NCBI RefSeq assembly: GCF_014048465.1
Contig: NZ_PDLY01000002.1
Location: forward strand, 248,001 to 312,000
DNA: 64,000 bases
DNA from: Bombella mellum
GTDB taxonomy: Bacteria; Pseudomonadota; Alphaproteobacteria; Acetobacterales; Acetobacteraceae
Reading direction: 5' to 3'
Below are positions 42,800 through 51,985 of the stretch, in pieces. The notes under the pieces are model-generated. The model did not search any database. It was not told the DNA's origin and saw only the letters and a program-made list of their open reading frames with translations. Position 1 is the stretch's first letter, and each line of letters opens with the position of its first letter. The position numbers and the translations under genes are program-made.

Positions 42800-44921
42800 G
42801 GAGGTCTGTATTCAATTCTTCATGCAGTTGCTCACGCAGCTCTTGAGCGATCGCAATACTACGGAAGGCACGATCTTTCTTGCCGACTTTATCCGAAATC
42901 TTATAGTGTTTTTGTAGCTGTGCGCGGAAATTTTCACGCGTTGTTTCCATCAATTCATCATAACTCTCCATATAAAGATCAAAGCGATTCTGATTGAAGC
43001 TCTCGAGCATTCCTAACGCTGTTGCTCGGTTGGCACGATCTGTCGCTTTCGCTTCCTGAACCAGGCTTGCTCCCAAATACCCAGCCGCAAATACTGCTCC
43101 AGCGGCAAGGGTCACCGGACCACCACTCAACAGGGCAGAGCCTGCGGCTTCTGCCCCCACTGTTCCGATCACAGCGCCCCACAATCCATGTCGAGCAGGT
43201 GATGACATTTTTGGGCCAAGATTTTTTGTAAAACCCTGCCAAATTTCATGGGCTTTTGTCGCTTTTTCTGTCGCATCCCCCAAATTATCAAAGAGATGCT
43301 TCACCACATTGATCGAAGAGACACCACTTTTACCCGGCCAGTCTCCAGAAAGATCACGAATTTCCTTTTGGAACGGCTCAAATTGACTTAAACTTAAAGC
43401 AAAATTAACCGCCAAAGCCGGAAGAGCCGTCACAGCCTTCTCTAACCCCGTATGTTTCTCCACATTTTTATCATCATCTTTATAAAGAGCTATTAAAGCT
43501 GCAGAAGGAGTCTGTCCCGTTCCATTACTAGGAACGTCGCCTTTATCATAGGAAAGCAGCCCCGTACCGTTGTCCTCAATACTCTTTCCTAAACTATTTT
43601 GTAGTCTTCTTTTCACGACCTGACTGACTTCCTGCCCTAACGGACTTTTCTTCTCGGCCTCACTCACATTCTTCTTTACGAGATTTTGCAACTTTAAAAG
43701 TTGTTTTGTATCACTTTTGAAAAAATTGCCGACACCATGCATCACACCTTCATGATCCTCTGCAAGACTCTCCAGAACAGCATTCCGAATTCCTGCCGCG
43801 TTAGCATCAATTGTCTTATTAATATCTCTTTCATAGTGACGCCGGAATTTTTTCTCAGCCTCATCAAACATTTCCATGAGCCTCTCGACCCACTTCTCAA
43901 TGGGATCAATCCCCTCATCCACTAGGATTTGATCACTTACATCTCGTTTGATGCACGCTAGCGTTGTACGCAAGTCATCGTCAATAAGCTTGGCAAGCGT
44001 AAGACTCCGTGCATTACCGGCCCCGCGTCCGGACTCTCCAATGAAATTTTTCGCTGTACCTTTAAAGGCGTCCTGCCATTTTTTCATATAAACAGCATCA
44101 TCTTTCGACCCGCTGCACACAACACGACTACATTCCACACCGAAGATTTCAGCAGCCCTTTCCCGTAACTCCTGACAGGCTTCCTCGCTTTTATCCTCTG
44201 TTCTCGTAACCACTACAACAGGCTGCATACCATCTAGGTGGCGCATATTCGTATCACGAATAAGCGCCTTCTGATCACCCGCAAGGCGCTTTTCATCTGT
44301 CACGACAACTGCTCCATACGCATTGGCAGCCACGGCACTCATCGTATCTTGCCAAGACTGGCTATCTCCATCGCTCTTCTCATACCCCGGGAGCAACACC
44401 CATCCACGATCTTTCCCCAAATTCAATCGCGGCGGTAAACGCAGCTCTAACATCACCTCACCCGCATTATTATCACGATCGGAAGCCGCGCGGCAGAATT
44501 CAGCTTGTGCCCCTTCCAGCGTATCAAATTTCTCTCTCAAGTTCTGATCTTTAAGAATCCTGTTGCCATTCACATCCTTGGCGAACACTTTAATAATGCC
44601 CTCTATTTGATCTTTTTCATGTTCTGTAATAAGGATAGGATGCTTCTCTCCACGCCCTTGATTGGCCTGAAACCACTTGGCATCTTCATCATTCAGACCA
44701 TAAAGATTTTTAACAAGAGTTGTCTTACCTGCCCCTTGCGTTCCCGAAATGGCTAAAAGAGCCCGTTCCCCTAAAGCTTTCTGAAGCAAAATACGCCGGA
44801 TAATGGGCTTTAGTCTACTATCGCATACCTTATTATCACCTAAGTACGGATCGCACGCACTCATCACATTCATGAGTGAATGTAAAAGATTATCCAATAA
44901 TTGAAGACGGATAGATGACAC
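42789..44921 (-). CDS. Dynamin-like P-loop GTPase with hydrophobic paddle (first gene)
   Basis: A 710-residue protein starting with GTG 44921 after AAGGGG. G1 is GTQGAGKT (60-67), a G3-like segment is LLPGYE (176-181) and a G4-like segment is VVVTRTED (236-243). The middle ~330 residues are helical. Near the C-terminus residues ~578-622 form a Gly/Ala-rich hydrophobic stretch (GAVIGTVGAEAAGSALLSG, TLAAGAVFAAGYLGASLV), in the position of the membrane-binding paddle of bacterial dynamins such as BDLP and LeoA, followed by ~90 helical residues. The G3 lacks the canonical Asp (LLPG), so GTP specificity is inferred. First gene of a three-gene AT-rich operon. Confidence 0.75.
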   Translation of the reverse strand: MSSIRLQLLDNLLHSLMNVMSACDPYLGDNKVCDSRLKPIIRRILLQKALGERALLAISGTQGAGKTTLVKNLYGLNDEDAKWFQANQGRGEKHPILITEHEKDQIEGIIKVFAKDVNGNRILKDQNLREKFDTLEGAQAEFCRAASDRDNNAGEVMLELRLPPRLNLGKDRGWVLLPGYEKSDGDSQSWQDTMSAVAANAYGAVVVTDEKRLAGDQKALIRDTNMRHLDGMQPVVVVTRTEDKSEEACQELRERAAEIFGVECSRVVCSGSKDDAVYMKKWQDAFKGTAKNFIGESGRGAGNARSLTLAKLIDDDLRTTLACIKRDVSDQILVDEGIDPIEKWVERLMEMFDEAEKKFRRHYERDINKTIDANAAGIRNAVLESLAEDHEGVMHGVGNFFKSDTKQLLKLQNLVKKNVSEAEKKSPLGQEVSQVVKRRLQNSLGKSIEDNGTGLLSYDKGDVPSNGTGQTPSAALIALYKDDDKNVEKHTGLEKAVTALPALAVNFALSLSQFEPFQKEIRDLSGDWPGKSGVSSINVVKHLFDNLGDATEKATKAHEIWQGFTKNLGPKMSSPARHGLWGAVIGTVGAEAAGSALLSGGPVTLAAGAVFAAGYLGASLVQEAKATDRANRATALGMLESFNQNRFDLYMESYDELMETTRENFRAQLQKHYKISDKVGKKDRAFRSIAIAQELREQLHEELNTDLHVA

Positions 44922-45083
44922 GGTACAATCCCCTTAGAAGGATAAAAATGACCCCTTCTTCTTATCAAAAAAATACTCATCGCAAAATATAAATGAAAAT
45001 TAATATGACCGATTTTGACGCATTATTGTTCCAGATAAACATCCTGAAAATATTTCAAACTTTTTAATTTCTGTTAGGACCTG
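44922..45083 (-). other. AT-rich leader of the GTPase operon
   Basis: The sequence upstream of the first GTPase gene is strongly AT-rich and must contain the operon promoter, but I see no pair of boxes good enough to call. It abuts the IS remnant ending at 45084. Confidence 0.4.
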
Positions 45084-45222
45084 TTAGGTCTTGATATAAC
45101 CAGTTATGGCAGCGATGAGGATGACGGAGAGAAAAGAGGATATGGTCTTTTCATATCTGATTGCTACAGCTCGCCATTCCTTGAGCCTTGCCCAGAGACT
45201 TTCCACTATCCGTTTTCAGAGA
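45084..45222 (-). pseudogene. C-terminal fragment of an IS5-type transposase
   Basis: Minus-strand translation reads KRIVESLWARLKEWRAVAIRYEKT then SSFLSVILIAAITGYIKT and a TAA stop, the typical end of IS5-superfamily DDE transposases (RVExLFARLKxWRRxATRYDK). Nothing upstream in frame is intact: a TGA immediately precedes it. The imperfect repeat CTGTTAGGACCTGTTAGGTC at 45071-45090 may be what remains of the IS end. It lies directly beyond the integrase 3' end. Confidence 0.7.
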
Positions 45223-45263
45223 CTGGCCATTTTGCTGAGGCCTGCCCCCAAAAATAGCTCCCT

Positions 45264-46748
45264 TCACAAAAGGAATATCAGCGAAAAGGGAAAATGGACC
45301 CTTTCCACAAAGACCTGCGCTTCGGCTTCCGACAGGCCCTGTCCATAGCGCTCATAGGTTTCCCCGCCGCGATGACCAAAAACCTTGTTGGATAATTCCA
45401 GCCCGATATTGGAGGCGGACAGCATCTGCCGGAAATGATGCCGGAAGGAATATCCCATGAGGTCCAGATCATCGGGAAAGACCGTACGGATCAGCCGGTT
45501 CATGCTGGCCTGCTCGGAACGTGGTCGGCCTGAGAGACCTTCACCATAGATGAGGGGGCGACCCAAGCGCTTCTGACGAGCCGCATAGTCAAGAAAGCCA
45601 AGCTCTTTCAATTCGTCAATCACTGGGACCAGGCGAGAGGCGTTCTTGGTCTTGGTCCCCGCTTCCCGAAGGTCGATGCAGGGAGTGTCCCCAATCATGA
45701 CCAGCTCTGAGGGAGCTTTCATAAGCTCGCCACCCCGCGCCCCTGTCATGGCGCACAGGACCGCAAGCCACCAGCCATCATCCTGTTTTGTTGCGGCAAA
45801 AACATCCGACTGGAAAAAACACTTCAATTCGGCATGGGTGAAAGAACGTCGCCTGCCTTGGGCATTCTTTTCTTCCATGGTTGGTTTGCGGGGATGGACC
45901 AATTCGAAACTGTCATCCTTCAGGTAATCCTTGCCAATCGCCCAGCGCTAGAAGCTCCTGACCTCACCAAGCTGGTGCTGGATCGTCTTGTAGCTCAAAG
46001 GGCGCTGGTGACGCTCACTGACAAAGTCGCGCAGGAAATCGGCCACATCGACAAGGTCACGCTTGACCAGACTGCCAAGCGGCCTCCTCTTCCATACCCG
46101 TTCAAGATAGGAAAAGGTGGTTTTCATGCCTGAGACGCTCTTGGCCGCATAACCGGGATTATCCTGCCAGAATTCATTCAGATAAGCCTGCCATGGCTTT
46201 CCCTAAGGTTTGGCAGGCCTATTGGTCTGCGTGTCATAACCCATGTCAGCCATGAAATCCCGGCTGCGCTGATGGCCTTCCTTCAGCCAACGCAGAGCAC
46301 CTTCATAATTGCTTGACTCCGGCATCCCGACAGGCTCAGGTAGCTCCCCCGTCTTCAGGAGGGGACGAAGAGCGGCCAGACGCTTGGCCTGTTTGGCATT
46401 AGCTCTGTAAGGCGCCTAGAATTCCGGCTGGCCATACAGGAACATCAACCGGGCTCCCCGTTCCGCTGCGTAAGTGTTATCAGGAGTACTTCTCTTGGAG
46501 ACAGTCTTCCGGAACGTTTCAAGGAGCGCCTTGCAGTCGGTCAGAAGCCCCCGATCCAGATAATCCCGGAAGGCTCTGAGCACATGGGGCATCCGGTTAC
46601 GTGCCTGATGATAATCAGTCGTCTGAAGGGAGAGCACGACCTCCTGCCCGAAGTGCCCTGTGAACGCGGCGGGGAGTCGTGCCCGGAAGTAATAGCCGTT
46701 ACGACATCGTATGATAAAATTGGGCATTGCATCTTTTCCCATGGTCAA
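45264..46748 (-). pseudogene. int: Island tyrosine integrase interrupted by three in-frame TAG codons
   Basis: One continuous minus-strand frame of ~494 codons with no frameshift, interrupted by TAG at 46418-46416, 46205-46203 and 45950-45948. The N-terminus (MPNFIIRCRNGYYFRARLPAAF) resembles the arm domain of tRNA-targeting integrases. The core-binding region lies between the stops. The catalytic part keeps every residue: R in TGARGGEL, K in TKTKNASR, HxxR in SFRHHFR, H in FGHRGG and Y in ETYERYGQ. Each TAG is one transition from CAG (Gln). Either a decayed gene or one that needs amber readthrough; decay is more likely. The last ~10 residues (FPFSLIFLL) may come from the adjacent IS remnant. 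Confidence 0.8.
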
Positions 46749-46822
46749 CGTGTAACATGCGCACGAGACACAGGGAAAAAGAAAAGCCTCAAAAACGGCA
46801 GTTTTCCGGGAGAAAAGGATCG

Positions 46823-46912
46823 TGGCGGAGAGAGAGGGATTCGAACCCTCGGAACGCTTGCACGCTCAACGGTTTTCGAGACCGCCCCAATCGACCACTC
46901 TGGCACCTCTCC
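46823..46912 (-). tRNA. tRNA-Ser(CGA)
   Basis: A 90-nt type II tRNA: acceptor GGAGAGG, anticodon loop CTCGAAA (anticodon CGA), long variable arm, T arm GGGTTCGAATCCC, discriminator G and encoded CCA at 46825-46823. Its last 18 bases are the attachment core of the adjacent island and remain intact. Confidence 0.97.
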
Positions 46913-47048
46913 GGGGCTTGGGGCTGAACGCCGGGTCCATGCCCGGACACCACCAAGTGATGCCGTGTCTTATGACGATTTTTTACCGGCATGACAAGAG
47001 GAACATCTCCCTCTCTCCGCTCCCCTGCCGCAGAATCCTGCTTTTTTA

Positions 47049-47077
47049 TTGACGATACAGGGGAAAAGCCGTATGGA
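47049..47077 (+). promoter_or_regulatory. Possible rplU-rpmA promoter
   Basis: The ~300-base gap between tRNA-Ser and rplU contains TTGACG (47049-47054), a 17-base spacer and TATGGA (47072-47077). The -10 is weak. A ~130-base leader would precede rplU; no known leader structure is recognised. Confidence 0.35.
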
Positions 47078-47213
47078 GGCCCTCTGTTCCTACGGTTTTC
47101 CGCTTCTGGCGGGCGACCGTCCGAACCAACGACAAAAAGCGAGCGGGCCATCTTCCGCCTCCCGGAGGGGAAGCAGCAGGCCAGAGGCTTCGGTAACATA
47201 AAGAGAGTTTTGC

Positions 47214-47528
47214 ATGTTTGCAGTCATCCGCACGGGCGGGAAACAGTACCGCGTCGCCAAGGACGCCATCCTGAAGGTCGAGAAGCTGGAGGCCGAGGCT
47301 GGCAGCACGGTCACCTTCTCCGACGTCCTGATGGTCGGTGGTGAGGCTGGCACGAAGATCGGTGCCCCTCTGGTCGAGGGTGCCAGCGTGACCGCCGAGG
47401 TCGTCGCACAGGACCGTCTGCCGACCGTCATCATCTTCAAGAAACGCCGCCGTCAGAACAGCCGTCGCAAGAACGGCCATCGTCAGCCGGTCACCGTTCT
47501 GCGCATTACCGCAATCAACGCTGCGTAA
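47214..47528 (+). CDS. rplU: Large ribosomal subunit protein bL21
   Basis: A 104-residue bL21: [31 protein letters not shown] start and the basic [25 protein letters not shown]-terminal block. First gene of the conserved rplU-rpmA-obg cluster, 28 bases before rpmA. Confidence 0.97.
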   Translation: MFAVIRTGGKQYRVAKDAILKVEKLEAEAGSTVTFSDVLMVGGEAGTKIGAPLVEGASVTAEVVAQDRLPTVIIFKKRRRQNSRRKNGHRQPVTVLRITAINAA

Positions 47529-47556
47529 TTTCGCCCGTTCCTAAGGAGACACAGTC

Positions 47557-47823
47557 ATGGCACAAAAAAAAGCAGGTGGTTCCAGCCGTAACGGACGCGA
47601 CAGTGCGGGCCGCCGTCTTGGTGTGAAGAAGTTCGGTGGCCAGAGCGTCATCGCCGGCAACATCATCATCCGTCAGCGTGGCACCAAGGTGCACCCGGGT
47701 GAGAACGTTGGCATGGGGCGTGACCACACCCTCTTCTCACTGGTTGATGGCCGCGTGCGCTTCCAGCGTCGTGCTGGTGGCAAGGTGCACGTTTCCGTTG
47801 CCCTGGCAGAAGCTGCCGAATAA
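47557..47823 (+). CDS. rpmA: Large ribosomal subunit protein bL27
   Basis: An 88-residue bL27 beginning [29 protein letters not shown] with the standard glycine-rich N-terminus; no extra cleavable N-terminal peptide. AAGGAG lies 9 bases before the ATG. Confidence 0.97.
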   Translation: MAQKKAGGSSRNGRDSAGRRLGVKKFGGQSVIAGNIIIRQRGTKVHPGENVGMGRDHTLFSLVDGRVRFQRRAGGKVHVSVALAEAAE

Positions 47824-47842
47824 CGCACTCTGCCTGCCCTGA

Positions 47843-48946
<1,104 letters not shown>

Positions 48947-48958
48947 GTCCCCCTAATA

Positions 48959-48995
48959 GAAAGGGCCGTGCGACATCATATCTCACAGCCCTTTT
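48959..48995. terminator. Convergent terminator between obg and lutC
   Basis: AAAGGGC-c-GTG and CAC-a-GCCCTTTTT form a stem with U-rich ends, between the obg stop and the lutC stop. Confidence 0.65.
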
Positions 48996-49017
48996 TGCGT
49001 CCTATTCTCCGAGGCCA

Positions 49018-49623
49018 TTAGGCCCAGATGACGGACAGACTCCTCACACCCTGTGCCCCACGGATAAGAACGCCCTGAATGTCCGCCGTGGCAGATGGGC
49101 CACTCATCAACACGCCATAGCCCGCCGTCCGAAATTCTGAACGCTCTTGATAGGCATTATGCATGTTGCCCACCAGCTCATTCTTCGAGAGCAGAACGAT
49201 CAGATGCTGCGCCAAATGCACATCAGCCAGATGATCTTTTAATTCCACCTCACTCAGGAAAATGCCGCCAGTTTCCGCCACGCCAAACGCAGCCCGCACG
49301 ACCATAACATCAACCTTGTCGGCCTGTTCGTGCGTTTCCAGGTCTTCAATCCGCAGCGTCCCTTCCACCTCCGGTACGGCGGTGCAGAGATTGCGCATCT
49401 CCGGGAACGCACGCCTGATGGCCTGCTCTATCCCTTCCCCATCCTGCAAGGAAAGCATCCTGCCGCCCATCAGGGCCAGACTGGCCTCGAACCGTTCCGG
49501 GCTGGCATCCTGATCCCCCAATGTCACGACTGGCGGCAAAGGATACGCCCCTTCCTGCGGGGACTTCTTTGCCTTCAGGCGTTGCATGATGACATCACGG
49601 GCACTCATCGTCTCATCGCTCAT
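49018..49623 (-). CDS. lutC: Lactate utilization protein LutC
   Basis: A 201-residue LUD-domain protein, the third component of the LutABC L-lactate oxidation complex. The domain is seen as DVMVVRAAFGVAETGGIFLSEVE and the C-terminal SGPSATADIQGVLIRGAQGVRSL. It starts with a 4-base overlap with lutB. Confidence 0.92.
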   Translation of the reverse strand: MSDETMSARDVIMQRLKAKKSPQEGAYPLPPVVTLGDQDASPERFEASLALMGGRMLSLQDGEGIEQAIRRAFPEMRNLCTAVPEVEGTLRIEDLETHEQADKVDVMVVRAAFGVAETGGIFLSEVELKDHLADVHLAQHLIVLLSKNELVGNMHNAYQERSEFRTAGYGVLMSGPSATADIQGVLIRGAQGVRSLSVIWA

Positions 49624-51032
49624 GCCTGTGTCTCCTCACGCTGTGTCTTCGTCCTGTTCAGACGGTTCTTCTTGTACCAGCTATGGAATGTCTCCTTCAC
49701 CGGATGGGGTAGCTCACGATGCTTGCCCCACGGGTTCAGATAATTGTACAGCACGAAACGGGGCATGGTCTTCAGGGCAACCTCCGTCCCGCTGATGGCC
49801 AGACGGTACATGGTCGGCTGGGCCAGCAGCCGTCCCGCCATCTTCATGATCTCCCGTTTAACGAACGGAATTTCGTGCCGCTCTGCCAGAACACGTCGCC
49901 ATTTATAAAGCTGCTCGTGAATGTCGATCTTGACCGGACAGACATTGGTGCAGCTTCCATTCATCGTGGAGGCGAAGGGCAGCGTGCTGAATTTTCTGGC
50001 GTTGAAGGTCGGGTCAATGATCGCCCCGATCGGCCCGGAATAGACGGACCCGTAAGACTGTCCACCTGACCGGCGATAGACCGGGCAGGTATTCATGCAG
50101 GCCCCACAGCGGATGCACTTCAGTGAGGTCCAGAAATCATCCATCCCCAGCCGTTCAGACCGGCCATTATCCACGAGGATGACATGCATCTCCCCGCCCT
50201 TCTTCGGCCTGCGGAAATGGGTCGTGTACTGGGTGATCGGTGAGCCGAGCGCACTACGGGACAGAAGGCGGATGAACACGCCAAGGTCCGCCATGCGGGG
50301 GACCAGACGTTCAATCCCCAGCGTGGCGATGTGCAGATTGGGCAGATTGGCACTGAGGTCCGCATTCCCCTCATTGGTGCAGACGACAAAGCTGCCCGTC
50401 TCCGCCACAAGGAAGTTGCCTCCCGTCATGCCCGTATCGCCACTCAGCAGGACCGGACGGGCCGCATTGCGCTGCGCCTCCGCCAGAGCATGCGGGTCAT
50501 CAATGTTCGGGTCGGTATTGTAATATCTGGCGAAGGTCTTCGCCACGTCCGTGGTCAGTTTCTGGACAGCCGGAACGACCACATGGCTGGGCAGCTCGTT
50601 ATCCAGCTGCTGGATGCGTTCGCCAAGGTCCGTCTCCGTCACGCTGACGCCCTTCGGCTCCAGATACTCCCGCATCTCGCACTCATCGGTAATCATCGAC
50701 TTGCTCTTGATGATGGATGAGTGGCCGTGATCCTTGAGAATCTTCTCCACGATGCGGTTATGTTCCGCACCATCCCTGGCCCAGTGAACGTGAATGCCAT
50801 TGCAGCGGGCATTCTCCTCAAACTGCTCCAGATACTGGGGCAGATGGGCCAGCGTATGCTCCTTCAGCCGGGATGCCTGCTCCCGCAGCTCCTGCCATTC
50901 CGGCATGATGTGCATCTGCTCGTCACGCTTCTGGCGCATGTCCCACAGGCGTTCATCATGAAAGTGGCGGTGCGGCTCATCCTTCAGAAACTCCGCCGCC
51001 AGTCTGGCGTGGGGGACCGGTCTGTTGCTCAT
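49620..51032 (-). CDS. lutB: Lactate utilization iron-sulfur protein LutB
   Basis: A 470-residue LutB/YkgF homologue with an N-terminal LUD domain and a ferredoxin domain holding two 4Fe-4S motifs: CIRCGACMNTCPVYR (~310-325) and, ~50 residues later, CTNVCPVKIDIHEQLYKWR. It passes electrons from lactate oxidation to the membrane chain. Four-base overlaps on both sides. Confidence 0.94.
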   Translation of the reverse strand: MSNRPVPHARLAAEFLKDEPHRHFHDERLWDMRQKRDEQMHIMPEWQELREQASRLKEHTLAHLPQYLEQFEENARCNGIHVHWARDGAEHNRIVEKILKDHGHSSIIKSKSMITDECEMREYLEPKGVSVTETDLGERIQQLDNELPSHVVVPAVQKLTTDVAKTFARYYNTDPNIDDPHALAEAQRNAARPVLLSGDTGMTGGNFLVAETGSFVVCTNEGNADLSANLPNLHIATLGIERLVPRMADLGVFIRLLSRSALGSPITQYTTHFRRPKKGGEMHVILVDNGRSERLGMDDFWTSLKCIRCGACMNTCPVYRRSGGQSYGSVYSGPIGAIIDPTFNARKFSTLPFASTMNGSCTNVCPVKIDIHEQLYKWRRVLAERHEIPFVKREIMKMAGRLLAQPTMYRLAISGTEVALKTMPRFVLYNYLNPWGKHRELPHPVKETFHSWYKKNRLNRTKTQREETQA

Positions 51033-51772
51033 GCCCTCGCTCCGTTCAGGATTTCAGCGATATGGATGAAGCGGATGGGCACACCATTGCGCTCGGCACA
51101 GCCCTGCTGGTGCATCATGCAGGACGTGTCCGCAGAAACGATATACTCCGCACCGGCATCATGATGGTCCGTCACCTTGTCCAGTCCCATGCGGGCAGAG
51201 ACGGCCTCTTCCGTCACGGAATAGGTGCCACCAAAGCCGCAGCATTCATCCGGGCGTCGTGGTGCAGCAAAGGAAATGCCCTTCACGGCGGAAAGAAGGG
51301 TCTTGGGTTTAGAGAAGAACGGCTCGCCCAGCTCGGACATGCTGGCCGTCCGCAGGGACCGCAACGTGGCGCAGCTGTTATGCAGCCCGACCTTGTGCGG
51401 GAACTCCGCCCACGGGAATTCACGCACCTTCAGAACATCATGGATGAACTCGACAAGCTCATATGTGTTCTTGCGCACATGCCGGACCTCATCCGTCTGC
51501 TCGATGGCATCAAAATTGTCCCGGATATGATGCACGCAGCTCCCCGATGGAGAGACGATCACATCATATTTCGAGAAATTACGGATGAAGAGAGCTTCCG
51601 TCTCCTTGGCATCACGGTTGCATCCGGAATTCGCCATGGGCTGACCGCAGCAGGTCTGGTCCATGGGATACTCAGCCTCCTGCCCCAGCTTTTCCAGCAA
51701 CTCCAGCGTTGCAATACCCGTCTGGGGATAGAAAGCATCAATGTAACAGGGAATAAAAAGACCTATTTTCAT
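51029..51772 (-). CDS. lutA: Lactate utilization Fe-S oxidoreductase LutA
   Basis: A 247-residue LutA/YkgE-type protein with two cysteine-rich CCG domains: DQTCCGQPMANSGC in the N-terminal half and RRPDECCGFGGTYSV in the second, each expected to bind a cluster or heterodisulfide-type site. First gene of lutABC; the complex oxidises L-lactate to pyruvate. No lactate permease gene is adjacent. Confidence 0.94.
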   Translation of the reverse strand: MKIGLFIPCYIDAFYPQTGIATLELLEKLGQEAEYPMDQTCCGQPMANSGCNRDAKETEALFIRNFSKYDVIVSPSGSCVHHIRDNFDAIEQTDEVRHVRKNTYELVEFIHDVLKVREFPWAEFPHKVGLHNSCATLRSLRTASMSELGEPFFSKPKTLLSAVKGISFAAPRRPDECCGFGGTYSVTEEAVSARMGLDKVTDHHDAGAEYIVSADTSCMMHQQGCAERNGVPIRFIHIAEILNGARA

Positions 51773-51882
51773 AATGGTTCACTCTAGGAATTCAGCCACA
51801 TCACATCAATAAAACAAAACGTGACCGGGACCGTTTACTGTCCGCCATCCAGTTCACTTCAGACCACTACAGGGAATGATGA

Positions 51883-51899
51883 ATGATAATTATTATCAT
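51883..51899. promoter_or_regulatory. Fur-like palindrome upstream of lutABC
   Basis: ATGATAATTATTATCAT: 8-bp arms around a single base, closely resembling Fur box half-sites (GATAAT). It lies 111 bases before the lutA start, on the operon's upstream side, and only ~20 bases from the alsS terminator. Confidence 0.5.
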
Positions 51900-51917
51900 C
51901 TACGAGCTATACACGAC

Positions 51918-51946
51918 AAAAAAGGGGCGTCATGGACGCCCCTTTT
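51918..51946 (-). terminator. Terminator after alsS
   Basis: GGGGCGTC-atg-GACGCCCC 8-bp stem with runs of A and T on the two sides; on the minus strand it follows alsS by 40 bases and ends in TTTTTT. Confidence 0.85.
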
Positions 51947-51985
51947 CTTCCTCCACCTGCTCATGAAGCAGATGAATGACCTGCC

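Larger units (their letters stand above)
38867..46840. mobile_element. tRNA-Ser-integrated genomic island
   Basis: An ~8-kb segment flanked by an identical 18-bp repeat (38867-38884 and 46823-46840). The right copy is the 3' end of tRNA-Ser(CGA) including its CCA. The tyrosine integrase lies next to the tRNA, as is usual for tRNA-targeting islands. The cargo (39.6-45.1 kb) is visibly much more AT-rich than both flanks, which are housekeeping genes. It contains the dynamin-like operon and IS debris. The integrase frame is broken, so the island may be immobile. Confidence 0.8.
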
